This document shows, piece by piece, positions 49,580 to 57,227 of a DNA stretch of 64,000 nt. The DNA comes from Bogoriella caseilytica. Its GTDB lineage: Bacteria; Actinomycetota; Actinomycetes; Actinomycetales; Actinomycetaceae. The DNA is taken from the NCBI RefSeq assembly GCF_003752405.1, contig NZ_RKHK01000001.1:1302001-1366000 (forward strand), read 5' to 3'. Numbering within the stretch: the first letter of the stretch is position 1; every line of letters starts with the position of its first letter. Both the position numbers and the translations under genes were made by a program. A model generated the notes under the pieces. That model had not been told where the DNA came from and searched no databases. It saw only the letters and a program-made list of their open reading frames with translations.

Positions 49580-51667
49580 TCAGCGCACGCCGTCGACGCC
49601 CCCCGCCCCGGCTCTGAGGTCCAGGCGGCGCAGCACCTGGGCGTTGACGGCGACCACCACCGTCGACAGGGACATGAGGATCGCGCCGACCGACATCGGC
49701 AGCACGAAGCCGATGGGCGCCAGGACTCCCGCAGCGAGAGGGACGGCGGCGATGTTGTACCCGGCGGCCCACCACAGGTTCTGCTTCATCTTCCGGTAGC
49801 CGGCGCGCGAGAGCTTCATGACCGACAGGACCGATCGTGGATCGTCCGAGGCCAGGATGACCCCGGCGGAAGCGATGGCGACATCGGTGCCCGCGCCGAT
49901 CGCGATCCCGACATCAGCCTGGGCCAGCGCGGGAGCGTCGTTGACTCCATCGCCGACCATGGCCACGGTGCGACCCTGCTGCTGCAAGTGGAGCACCTTC
50001 TCGCTCTTGTCCTCCGGGCGGACCTGGGCGAACACCTGGTCGATGCTCAGCTTCGTGGCCACGGTCCGCGCCACGGGCTCCGCGTCACCACTGATCAGCA
50101 CCACCTGGACGCCGAGCTGGTGCAGGGCCTCGATCGCCTGCCGCGACTCCTCGCGGATCTCGTCGGACAGGGCAAGCGCCCCGGCCAGCTCTCCGTCAAC
50201 GATGACGTGCAGGACCGTGGCGCCCGCCTCCGCCCAGGGCGCGGTCCCGGCCAGCGGTTCGACGCCGAGCTGGGACAGCAGTGCGGGCCCACCCACCTGG
50301 ATCTCGCGGCCCTCGACGCTCGCGCGCACGCCCAGGGCCGGCACGGCCCGGAAGTTCTCGGCCGGCGAGATCCGCAGGTCACGGTCCGTGGCGGCAGCGA
50401 CGATCGCCCGCGCGAGCGGGTGCTCACTGTCGCTCTCCGCCGAGGCGGCCAGACGCAGCACCTCATCGGCGTCCCAGCGTCCCGCACCGGCGCCCTGGGT
50501 CAACGTGGGCGTGCCGGTGGTCAGGGTGCCGGTCTTGTCGAACAGCACGGTATCCACCACGCGCATGCGCTCCAGGGCGGCACGGTCCTTGACCAGCACC
50601 CCACCTCGGGCCGCGCGCTCGGTGGAGATGGACACCACCAGCGGGATCGCGAGCCCGAGAGCGTGGGGGCAGGCGATGACCAGGACGGTGATGGTGCGGA
50701 CCAGTGCGCTCTCGGGAGCTCCGACGAGCAGCCACACCGCGGCAGTGATGGTCGCGGCGATCACCGCGTACCAGAACAGCCACCCCGCCGCCCGGTCCGC
50801 CAGGAGCTGAGCGCGGCTGGTGGAGGCCTGGGCCTCGGCGACGAGGCGCTGGATTCCGGCCAGGGCGGTGTCGGTGCCCACGGCCGACACCCGCGCGCGC
50901 AGGGCGTTGTCCGTGGCCACCGTGCCGGCGACGACGCGGTCCCCCACGGTCCGCACCACCGGCTGTGACTCGCCGGTGATCATCGATTCGTCCACGTCAG
51001 CGCCACCATCAACGACCTCGCCGTCGGCCGGCACCCGTCCGCCCGGGCGGACGACGACCACGTCACCCAGGCGGAGATCACCGGCTGGGACCGTCTCGAC
51101 CCGATCCCCCTCGACCCGCTCGGCCTCATCGGGCAACAGGGCCGACAAGGAGTCCAACGCGGACGAGGTCTGGGCCAGGGCACGCATCTCCAGCCAGTGG
51201 CCGAGAAGCATGATGACGACGAGGAGCGCGAGCTCCCACCAGAAGTCGAGCTCATGGGAGAGGACCCCCACGGTGGCCCCCAGGGAGGCGACGAAGGCGA
51301 CGCTGATCGCCATCCCGATCAGCAGCATCATCCCCGGCTGGCGGGATCGGATCTCGCCGACCGCACCGCGCAGGAAGGGTCGGCCGCCCCACAGGTAGAT
51401 CACCGTGCCCAGCACCGGGGAGACCCAGGCGATCCCCGGCAGATCGGGCACCGTATAGCCGAGGAGCGCGGCGAACATGTCGTTGGTCAGCACGGTGGGG
51501 ACGGCCAGCACGAACATGATCCAGAACAGCCGACGGAACATCCCCACGTGGTCCCCATGCCCGGCATGCCTGTCGTGCCCCTCGTGAGCAGCCATGGCCG
51601 TCTCGTGCCCCTCGTGCGTGGGCATGGCGGTCTCGTGCGCGTCGTGCTGATCCGGTGCAGTACCCAT
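49580..51667 (-). CDS. CopB-type copper/silver-exporting P1B ATPase
   Basis: A 695-residue P-type ATPase. The N-terminus is His-rich (residues 1-41, repeated EGHETAMAAHEGHD), with no CxxC metal-binding domain. TGES is at ~232, the ion-path motif is CPH (~333-335, IACPHALGLAIPL), the phosphorylated Asp is in DKTGTLTTG (~377), then SEHPLA and GDGVNDAPALAQADVGIAIG. A CPH motif with a His-rich N-terminus marks the CopB subgroup, which exports Cu(I)/Cu(II) or Ag(I). AGAGGGG is the SD, and a CsoR-type operator lies 28 bp upstream of the start. No metallochaperone gene is adjacent. Confidence 0.93.
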   Translation of the reverse strand: MGTAPDQHDAHETAMPTHEGHETAMAAHEGHDRHAGHGDHVGMFRRLFWIMFVLAVPTVLTNDMFAALLGYTVPDLPGIAWVSPVLGTVIYLWGGRPFLRGAVGEIRSRQPGMMLLIGMAISVAFVASLGATVGVLSHELDFWWELALLVVIMLLGHWLEMRALAQTSSALDSLSALLPDEAERVEGDRVETVPAGDLRLGDVVVVRPGGRVPADGEVVDGGADVDESMITGESQPVVRTVGDRVVAGTVATDNALRARVSAVGTDTALAGIQRLVAEAQASTSRAQLLADRAAGWLFWYAVIAATITAAVWLLVGAPESALVRTITVLVIACPHALGLAIPLVVSISTERAARGGVLVKDRAALERMRVVDTVLFDKTGTLTTGTPTLTQGAGAGRWDADEVLRLAASAESDSEHPLARAIVAAATDRDLRISPAENFRAVPALGVRASVEGREIQVGGPALLSQLGVEPLAGTAPWAEAGATVLHVIVDGELAGALALSDEIREESRQAIEALHQLGVQVVLISGDAEPVARTVATKLSIDQVFAQVRPEDKSEKVLHLQQQGRTVAMVGDGVNDAPALAQADVGIAIGAGTDVAIASAGVILASDDPRSVLSVMKLSRAGYRKMKQNLWWAAGYNIAAVPLAAGVLAPIGFVLPMSVGAILMSLSTVVVAVNAQVLRRLDLRAGAGGVDGVR

Positions 51668-51694
51668 GCGAACCCCTCTTTCGGACGCCGTCGC

Positions 51695-51711
51695 ATACCC
51701 CGCAGGGGTAT
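51695..51711 (-). promoter_or_regulatory. CsoR-type copper operator
   Basis: ATACCCCGCAGGGGTAT is a perfect palindrome with arms ATACCCC/GGGGTAT, the TACCC...GGGTA pattern of copper-sensing CsoR operators, positioned just upstream of the copper ATPase gene. No csoR gene is in the window. Confidence 0.85.
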
Positions 51712-51773
51712 CATCACACCACAGCGACGACGAGAGCGATTCCATTCCCGTCACCACGGAGGACGGACGCGAC

Positions 51774-52325
51774 CTACCTCATGGCGATCCGCTGCTGGAG
51801 CGCCTGGATGCGTGCGCGCACCAGACGCTGCAGCCACGCCGGGTAGAGATGCACCGGCATCGCCAGGCCCACCAGCCACAGCGCGCCCACCCAGGAACCC
51901 CAGACCATCGCGGCGATCGCCAAGCCCACGCTGATCACCATCCCGGCGCTGTGGCCGATCTCCGAACGCCGCGTGTGCTGATCCAGGATTCCCAGACCTC
52001 GCCGGGTGCCATCGAACCCCCGCTCGGCGGTGACGACCCGGTTCCAGCCGATGAGGTCGAGCACCGTGCCGAACAGCTCCACTCCTACGCCCGCGTAGAG
52101 CCGCGGCTCCCAGCGCCGCACCCGTAGCCAGCCCCAGTCCGGGATCTCGCACCGATGTGGGAAGCCCAGCGCGGCCCACGCCAGCAGGAAGCCCTGCGTG
52201 ACGGCAGCGAACACCGGGCCGGTGGGGCCGATGACCACCCATCCCGCAGCCACGCCACCAGCCGCCATCGCCGTGATCAGGAGGGGGGCTAGCAAGGTAG
52301 TGCCCCACCGCGCCCGATCGCTCAA
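51774..52325 (-). CDS. membrane protein similar to CrtO-type glycosyl-carotenoid acyltransferases
   Basis: A 183-residue protein with about four membrane segments. The arrangement RVRRWEPRLYAGVG, then HTRRSEIGHSAGMVISVGLA and a terminal PAWLQRLVRARIQAL resembles the RRWK..., ETxRAExxHW... and PxxxQRxxRxR blocks of CrtO-like acyltransferases. Without the remaining carotenoid genes this is only a family hint. The start is taken as a TTG whose last bases overlap the upstream stop (TTGA, 52322-52325); an ATG 19 codons in is the alternative. No known substrate. Confidence 0.6.
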   Translation of the reverse strand: MSDRARWGTTLLAPLLITAMAAGGVAAGWVVIGPTGPVFAAVTQGFLLAWAALGFPHRCEIPDWGWLRVRRWEPRLYAGVGVELFGTVLDLIGWNRVVTAERGFDGTRRGLGILDQHTRRSEIGHSAGMVISVGLAIAAMVWGSWVGALWLVGLAMPVHLYPAWLQRLVRARIQALQQRIAMR

Positions 52326-52918
52326 GATCCGACGCCTTCTGGCCGGTCGTGTGAGGCCGCGAGCGCGACGCCGTCCAGCCACTGCCGGGCCTCGCGGGGA
52401 CTGCGCAGCCGCACCAGGGTGAGATGCGGGTACTTCTCCGCCAGCGCCGCCGGGAGCCCGTCGAAGTTCTTCCGCGTGCGCCAGGCGAAGCGCACGATGT
52501 GATCCGGATTCCTCAAGATCGTCCACAGTGGCGGCTCGAGCAGGCCGACATCCCACATGGGTTCACGCCGGAAGCGGCGCCGCAGCGTCCGACGGAGCAC
52601 CCGCCACATGCGCGTGCGCACCGGGTAGTCGAGCCACACCATCACCTGGGCGCGGCCGGCGGTGAGCGGGCGGACCTCGCGGTACTGGAACTCGCTCACC
52701 CATGCCTCGGTGGCCACGAACGCCGCGACATCCTCGAGGAAGCTCTCCCGCGTGGTCCATCCGGCACCCCAGTGCAGATTGTCCATCTCGTGGTGCGGGA
52801 TGCCGAGCGTCTCGCTCAGCCGTCCGGCGAGCGTGGTCTTGCCGGAGCCGGAGGTGCCGGCAATGAGGATGCGGGAGGCGGCGGGCGGGAGGGGATCGTG
52901 GGGACCGAGCATGCGCAC
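52322..52918 (-). CDS. P-loop NTPase, DNA topology modulation protein (FlaR)-like
   Basis: A 198-residue protein. Walker A is ILIAGTSGSGKTTLAGRLSE, followed by IPHHEMDNLHWGAGW, WLDYPVRTRMWRVLRRTLRR and a C-terminal HLTLVRLRSPREARQWLD. This is the pattern of small adenylate-kinase-like proteins annotated as topology modulation protein; the real substrate is unknown. The GTG start is supported by TAGAAT (52925-52930, reverse) 6 nt upstream. It is overlapped at its stop by the next membrane gene. Confidence 0.82.
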   Translation of the reverse strand: MRMLGPHDPLPPAASRILIAGTSGSGKTTLAGRLSETLGIPHHEMDNLHWGAGWTTRESFLEDVAAFVATEAWVSEFQYREVRPLTAGRAQVMVWLDYPVRTRMWRVLRRTLRRRFRREPMWDVGLLEPPLWTILRNPDHIVRFAWRTRKNFDGLPAALAEKYPHLTLVRLRSPREARQWLDGVALAASHDRPEGVGS

Positions 52919-52968
52919 CGCGGGATTCTAGCCGCGAGACTCGGCAGGTTCGGTAAGGCGCTGCGCGC

Positions 52969-54330
52969 TCACGCCTTCGCGGCCTCGAGCCGGCTCAACG
53001 CCTCGCGACGTTCCTCGGCGTGATCCACGATCCGCTGCGGGTAGCCGTGGGAGTAGCCGTCCTCGTGCTTCCAGGGTTCGTGCACGGCGGCGCCTGCGAG
53101 GTGCCGGAGCTCGGGCACCCAGCGCCGCACGTAGTCACCGCGCGGGTCGAACTTCTGGCCCTGCAGCACCGGGTTGAACACCCGGAAGTAGGGCGAGGCA
53201 TCCGTGCCGGTGCCCGCCACCCATTGCCATCCGTGGTTGTTGGAGGCCAGATCGCCATCGGCCAGATGCTGCAGGAAGTGCTTGGCGCCGTGCGGCCACC
53301 ACAGGTGCAGGTCCTTGGTCATGAAGCTCGCAGTGAGCATCCGCACGCGATTGTGCATCCATCCCTCGCCGAGCAGCTGCCGCATGCCGGCATCCACCAT
53401 CGGGAACCCGGTGCGGCCCGCACGCCAAGCGTCGAACTCCTCCCCCGGCTCCTCGTAGGGCATCGCGCGTAGCTGATCCCCGTAGTCCTGCCACGCGGAG
53501 GCGGGATGGTGCCAGAGCACGTCCGCATAGAACTCCCGCCACGCGAGTTCGGCCTGGAAGCGGGTGAACGACTGGCGGGCGGCGGGGCTGCGGTGCGGGG
53601 CGGCGTCCTCGAGATCGGCGAGCAGAGTGCGCGGGTGGACTGTGCCGAACTTCAGCCCGATCGACATGCGCGAGGTGCCGTCGAGGTCGGGGCGGTCGCG
53701 CGCCGCGTCGTAGTCGTTGATGGGTTCCTCGAGGAACTCCTGCCATCGCTTGAGTGCCTGGGGCTCAGCCGCCCACTCCAGGCGAGCGTCGGTCTCGCGC
53801 TCCTCCGGCAAGTCCTCGCTCTCGATGCTCCGTACCCAGCGCCAGCGCTCGGGCATCTGCGCTGGCGCACGCCACCCGTGTTCCCGCCAGGCCCGGAAGA
53901 ACGGGGTGAAGACGCGGAAGGGATCGCCATCGCCCTTGCGCACTCGGCCGGGCGAGACGGCATAGGGGGTGCCGGTAGGCACGAGCGGGACGTCGAACTC
54001 TTCCAGGGCGCGCGCCACCCGCGCATCGCGCCGCCGCCCGCCGGGAGTGGTCTCCCCCGAGATGTGCACCGCGCCCGCATCGACCTCGCGCACCAGCTCG
54101 GGGATGATCTGCTCCGGGCTGCCGCGTCGGATGACGAGCGCACCGTCGGTGGCCGAGCGGAGCGCTTCCAGCGCCAGCCGCAGCGCCTGGGAGCGCGGCA
54201 CACCCGCGCCCTCGAAGGCCGGGTCGATGATGAAGAGCGGGAGGACGTCGCCCGCCGCAGCCGCGGCGGCGAGAGCGGGATGGTCGCGCACACGCAGATC
54301 GCGCCGGAACCACACAATCTGGGCGGGCAT
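52969..54330 (-). CDS. phr: deoxyribodipyrimidine photolyase (cryptochrome/photolyase family)
   Basis: A 453-residue photolyase. The N-terminal domain begins MPAQIVWFRRDLRVRDHPAL; the FAD domain has FQAELAWREFYADVLWHHPA, GRTGFPMVDAGMRQLLGEGW, MHNRVRMLTASFMTKDLH and NNHGWQWVAGTGTDASPYFR, all in family order. It repairs UV-induced cyclobutane dimers using light. TACAGT (54337-54342, reverse) lies 6 nt before the ATG: a leaderless start. The Asn of SNNHGWQW in the FAD pocket is retained. Confidence 0.95.
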   Translation of the reverse strand: MPAQIVWFRRDLRVRDHPALAAAAAAGDVLPLFIIDPAFEGAGVPRSQALRLALEALRSATDGALVIRRGSPEQIIPELVREVDAGAVHISGETTPGGRRRDARVARALEEFDVPLVPTGTPYAVSPGRVRKGDGDPFRVFTPFFRAWREHGWRAPAQMPERWRWVRSIESEDLPEERETDARLEWAAEPQALKRWQEFLEEPINDYDAARDRPDLDGTSRMSIGLKFGTVHPRTLLADLEDAAPHRSPAARQSFTRFQAELAWREFYADVLWHHPASAWQDYGDQLRAMPYEEPGEEFDAWRAGRTGFPMVDAGMRQLLGEGWMHNRVRMLTASFMTKDLHLWWPHGAKHFLQHLADGDLASNNHGWQWVAGTGTDASPYFRVFNPVLQGQKFDPRGDYVRRWVPELRHLAGAAVHEPWKHEDGYSHGYPQRIVDHAEERREALSRLEAAKA

Positions 54331-54383
54331 GTGGCCACTGTATGCGCCGCGTCTCGCAGGCACCTGGGGAGCGCAAGTCCTGG

Positions 54384-54704
54384 CTACGCCACGGGCAGGT
54401 CTTCGATGCGCAGATCGAAGGCGTTGACGATCGCCTCGGCGAGTGCAGACTCCTGCGGTTCACGGAGAAAGCCGACCGTTCGGCCCAGCTTGCTCGCCGG
54501 AATCGTCACAATGTTGTCGCAGGAAATCACGGACTCGTGATCGAGCCCGTTCTCCCGCCCCACCCGGACCTCGACGCTCAAGCCCTTGATGGTGCTCATG
54601 ATCGGTGCGACGGTCACCTTGGTCATGGCCCGCAGCACACGGTCGCGGGTCAGCACCACTACTGGCCGGGTCTTGTCGAGTTCGGCGAGGCAGATGGCAC
54701 GCAT
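54384..54704 (-). CDS. PemK/MazF family toxin (endoribonuclease)
   Basis: A 106-residue toxin: MRAICLAELDKTRPVVVLTR, DRVLRAMTKVTVAPIMSTIK, SVISCDNIVTIPASKLGRTV and the final LAEAIVNAFDLRI. The family's catalytic Arg in RPVVVLTR and the Ser/Thr in IMSTIKG are present; family members cleave mRNA. Its ATG overlaps the antitoxin stop (TGATG), so the pair is coupled. Lies downstream of, and on the same strand as, its antitoxin. Confidence 0.92.
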   Translation of the reverse strand: MRAICLAELDKTRPVVVLTRDRVLRAMTKVTVAPIMSTIKGLSVEVRVGRENGLDHESVISCDNIVTIPASKLGRTVGFLREPQESALAEAIVNAFDLRIEDLPVA

Positions 54705-54931
54705 CAGTCGGGCGGGGGTACAGGAAGGTCTGCCAGCGCGCCGAGATCCGGGTAGTCCCCCTCGCGCAGGTAGATCTCGGCATCCTGCTCGGCAAGTATC
54801 TGGCGCCGGTAGCGGCGCAGAGCCTTGGTGACGACAGCAGCACGCGAGGCCTCTCCTGCGGCAACGCGTGCGTCCACGTACTCGACCAGGTCATCGGGAA
54901 GCCGTACGGCGATCTGGGTGGTCACAACCAT
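54704..54931 (-). CDS. antitoxin partner of the PemK/MazF toxin (ribbon-helix-helix)
   Basis: A 75-residue protein. TTQIAVRLPDDLVEYVDARV is a ribbon-helix-helix DNA-binding start, then AAGEASRAAVVTKALRRYRR, with an acidic, disordered tail DAEIYLREGDYPDLGAL for toxin binding. This is the MazE-like antitoxin type found with actinobacterial MazF proteins. Just upstream is a small TGGTACCA palindrome (54934-54941), a possible operator. Complete. Confidence 0.9.
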   Translation of the reverse strand: MVVTTQIAVRLPDDLVEYVDARVAAGEASRAAVVTKALRRYRRQILAEQDAEIYLREGDYPDLGALADLPVPPPD

Positions 54932-55040
54932 GATGGTACCAATCTGGGATTCACGAGGTCTCGGCTCACCGTGGCATGCGCACCGCGCCTAGACCGGGCT
55001 TCACCGCATCACTGTCGCCGTTCGCACCTACGCTGGGGGC

Positions 55041-55568
55041 ATGGACCTGGCAGATGTGCGCCGTCTGGGCGAAGCGCTCCTCGCCGAGCACGGGCCCGCC
55101 GGATGGGCCTTCGCCCTCGATCACGCGAAGCGGCGCGCCGGGTTGTGCCGCTACGACAAGAAGACCATCTCCGTCTCCCGCCACCTCATGGCGCTCTACG
55201 ACGAGCCGCGCGTCCGCGACACGATCCTGCACGAGATCGCACACGCCCTGGTGGGCCACGAGCACGGGCACGACGTCGTCTGGAAGCGCACCGCCGAGAC
55301 GCTGGGCTGTTCCGGTGAGCGGCTCGTCGACATCGAGGCACCGAAGCTCCCGGCGCCCTGGCAGGGCACCTGCCCCGCCGGACACACCTACGAGCGCCAC
55401 CGCCGCCCCACACGCGCAGCGTCCTGCACGCGTTGCGACCGCGCCTTCAACCCCGCCCACCTGCTGAGTTGGACCTATCGCGGCACCCCGGTCGAGCCGA
55501 TCGTGGTTACCCCGGCCCCGCGCCGTCGCTCGGTTCGGCGCCGGATCAACGCGAGAGGCGGGCGCTGA
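55041..55568 (+). CDS. SprT-like zinc metalloprotease-fold protein
   Basis: A 175-residue protein. The zinc motif is HEIAHALVGHEHGHDVVWKR (His64-Glu65-xx-His68 and a downstream His), and the second half holds a zinc-ribbon pattern Cys-x-x-Gly-His ... Cys-x-x-Cys (TCPAGH, ASCTRCDRAF). This is the SprT/Spartan-like architecture; the eukaryotic relative cleaves DNA-protein crosslinks, the bacterial role is uncertain. TACGCT (55029-55034) and 6 nt precede the ATG. It overlaps the convergent phosphatase gene by 23 bp. Confidence 0.88.
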   Translation: MDLADVRRLGEALLAEHGPAGWAFALDHAKRRAGLCRYDKKTISVSRHLMALYDEPRVRDTILHEIAHALVGHEHGHDVVWKRTAETLGCSGERLVDIEAPKLPAPWQGTCPAGHTYERHRRPTRAASCTRCDRAFNPAHLLSWTYRGTPVEPIVVTPAPRRRSVRRRINARGGR

Positions 55569-56076
55569 GCTCCTCGAGGAGACCGTCGGCTCCGCGCTCG
55601 ACGGCCGCGAGAGTGTCGTAGAAGCCGGCCTGCGTGCCGTACCACGGGTCGGGCACGTCCAGCTCCTCGCCGCTCAGCGACTGTGCCTCGGCGTCCGCCT
55701 CGCGCCAGAGCCGGATCTCGGCGCTGCGCTCATCCTGATCGATCTCGGCGCGGCGCCGCAGGGCCCGGGCGTGCTGCTGCGTCATCGCGAGCGCAAGGTC
55801 GTACTCGGCCAGCTCGTGGGGGGCCACCTGGTGCGCGGCATGGTCGGGAATCGGGTAGCCGTGCTCGGCCAGCACGCGCTGGGCCCGGTCGTCGATGGGG
55901 TTCCCGCGTTCCTCGTCGCTGATCCCGGCTGAGGCCACCTCGACTGCGTCGTCCAGCCCGGCGGCCTTCAGCCGTTCCACCAGCACCACCTGCCCCATCG
56001 GCGAGCGGCAGATGTTCCCGGTGCACACGACCAGGATGCGGAAGGGGCGGTCCGGAGAGGAAGACACGCACCCCAT
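55546..56076 (-). CDS. low-molecular-weight protein-tyrosine phosphatase
   Basis: A 176-residue phosphatase. The P-loop is VVCTGNICRSPMGQVVL (CX5R at residues 18-24) and the general acid Asp lies in VPDPWYGTQAGF. SAGISDEERGNPIDDRAQRV and YDLALAMTQQHARALRR are further family blocks. Such enzymes dephosphorylate tyrosine-phosphorylated proteins in the cytoplasm, often in polysaccharide or stress regulation. A GTG at 56067 is an alternative start. Its C-terminus overlaps the SprT-like gene. Confidence 0.93.
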   Translation of the reverse strand: MGCVSSSPDRPFRILVVCTGNICRSPMGQVVLVERLKAAGLDDAVEVASAGISDEERGNPIDDRAQRVLAEHGYPIPDHAAHQVAPHELAEYDLALAMTQQHARALRRRAEIDQDERSAEIRLWREADAEAQSLSGEELDVPDPWYGTQAGFYDTLAAVERGADGLLEELSARLSR

Positions 56077-56121
56077 GCTGCCAGCGGGCTGAGCGGGCCG
56101 CGATTCATCCCAGAAAAAACC

Positions 56122-56151
56122 GTGACAGCGGCCCGAGAGCGGATTTAGTGT
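56122..56151 (+). promoter_or_regulatory. sigma-A-like promoter of the leader element
   Basis: GTGACA (56122-56127) and TAGTGT (56146-56151) with an 18-bp spacer predict a start near 56158. The following transcript carries a strong SD at 56167-56174, so unlike many genes here it is not leaderless. Confidence 0.6.
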
Positions 56152-56182
56152 GGCAGCACACAGGAAGGGAGGTGGTCCAGAA

Positions 56183-56221
56183 GTGATTTCTCTTCGGACG
56201 CGTGAGGTGGCTACCCGCTAG
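56183..56221 (+). CDS. 12-residue leader peptide ORF
   Basis: GGGAGGTG (56167-56174), a strong SD, lies 8 nt before GTG ATT TCT CTT CGG ACG, giving the peptide MISLRTREVATR and TAG. Three of twelve residues are Arg. The stop (56219-56221) abuts a hairpin that begins two bases later. The strength of the SD and the promoter upstream argue for real translation; an attenuator or regulatory role is inference. Confidence 0.5.
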   Translation: MISLRTREVATR

Positions 56222-56222
56222 C

Positions 56223-56351
56223 CCGTCAATGGACGGACCGCACGGTTCTTCTTCTGATGGGAGCGAGAACCAGGTGGTCACCGGAGCCCGCGGGGCCGTG
56301 GACCCGTCCGCCACGGAAGCCGGCCAAGACCGGCACCCCGCGGGCTCTTCC
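56223..56351 (+). ncRNA. structured RNA element downstream of the leader ORF
   Basis: The region folds, by hand, into a CCGTC/GACGG stem with loop AATG (56223-56236), a GGTTCT/AGAACC hairpin (56244-56271) and a 12-bp perfect stem GAGCCCGCGGGG/CCCCGCGGGCTC (56284-56295 with 56336-56347) enclosing two hairpins, CCGTGG/CCACGG (56296-56316) and GCCGG/CCGGC (56319-56334): a three-way junction. I cannot assign an Rfam class. Confidence 0.5.
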
Positions 56352-56378
56352 ATGCCCGCATGGCCTGCGTGCCGATAG
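56229..56378 (+). CDS. possible 49-residue protein overlapping the structured RNA
   Basis: An ATG in the loop of the first hairpin, 7 nt after the leader stop, opens a 49-codon frame beginning MDGPHGSSSDGSENQVVTGA and ending PACR. It has no SD of its own and could be translated only by reinitiation from the leader ORF. The product is hydrophilic with no domain. Its TAG stop is also the first part of the -10 (TAGCGT) of the next gene. It may equally be a chance frame within an RNA gene. Confidence 0.3.
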   Translation: MDGPHGSSSDGSENQVVTGARGAVDPSATEAGQDRHPAGSSMPAWPACR

Positions 56379-56388
56379 CGTCGGCATC

Positions 56389-57225
56389 GTGAATCAGGCG
56401 CGCAGCTGGAACCAGGACCTCTCCTTCGCCGGACGGCGCACCACCGTTGAGGGCGTGAACCTCCCCGCAGCCAAGGACCAGGACCGATACGGCGTGGCCA
56501 CCGACTGTGTCGTGGTCACCGACGGCGTCACCCCGCTGGACCCGGCCGGCGGCCCGGCCGTGCAGCGCTTCGCCGCGGACGTCGTCGCCACGGTGCTGGC
56601 CGGTAACGACCGCGAGCTCCCCGGCCTGCTGCGCGCGGCGGTAGCGCAGAACCCCGGCGGCGCTCCGGGTGCCGCGCCGGCCTGCACGCTGGGCGTGGCC
56701 CGCGCCGTCCGGGCGGCCGCAGGCACACGGATCGAACTGGCAAGCCTGGCCGACACCGCCGTCTACGTCCGCCGGCGCGATGGCTCACTCCTGACCTGCC
56801 TGGACGATCGAGTGAGTGGCGCCGAGGCGCGCACCACCGGCATCTTCTACCGGGCCCTGCTCGACGGGGCGAGCCCCGAGCAGGCCCGCCGCGCCGTCGC
56901 CACGGGTTCCGGCGGGCGCCGCGCACAACGCAACACCCCCGGTTCCTACTGGGTGCTCGCCGACGAGCCCGCCGCGGCCGACGAGCCAGTGGTGGTCCAC
57001 GTCGATCCCGCGGACGTGGAGACCATGCTGGTCTGTTCCGACGGTTTCAGCCGCGCGTGGGAACTACTCGGCGTGCTGGCCGGCCCCGAGGACGCCCTCG
57101 AGGCCGGCCGCACCTTGGCGGAGGTGACGGATCAGATCCGCACCGCCGAGCTCTGGCGCTCACGCTCTCCCTGGCCGCTCTTCGGTGGCCCGGACGACAT
57201 CACCGCCCTACGCCTGCAGTTCTGA
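56389..57225 (+). CDS. PP2C-type protein phosphatase-like protein
   Basis: A 278-residue protein. AAKDQDRYGVATDCVVVTDG then VTPLD gives the first metal-binding Asp region, SDGFSRAWELLGVL the second, and GGPDDITALRLQF the C-terminal Asp-Asp, in PP2C order. GVARAVRAAAGTRIELASLA and TAVYVRRRDGS fill the central sheet. The N-terminal RxxD motif is weak, so activity is not certain. The GTG start is taken because TAGCGT (56376-56381) lies 7 nt upstream; earlier in-frame starts overlap the RNA element. It ends 2 bp from the convergent GH1 gene. Confidence 0.8.
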   Translation: MNQARSWNQDLSFAGRRTTVEGVNLPAAKDQDRYGVATDCVVVTDGVTPLDPAGGPAVQRFAADVVATVLAGNDRELPGLLRAAVAQNPGGAPGAAPACTLGVARAVRAAAGTRIELASLADTAVYVRRRDGSLLTCLDDRVSGAEARTTGIFYRALLDGASPEQARRAVATGSGGRRAQRNTPGSYWVLADEPAAADEPVVVHVDPADVETMLVCSDGFSRAWELLGVLAGPEDALEAGRTLAEVTDQIRTAELWRSRSPWPLFGGPDDITALRLQF

Positions 57226-57227
57226 GC

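Noticed and set aside
53506-54540. A 344-codon forward frame antisense to the photolyase gene
   Set aside because: No domain, and codon bias follows the photolyase strand.
56105-56353. An 82-codon reverse frame across the leader/RNA element
   Set aside because: No start signal, and it is antisense to a promoter, SD and paired stems that make better sense on the forward strand.
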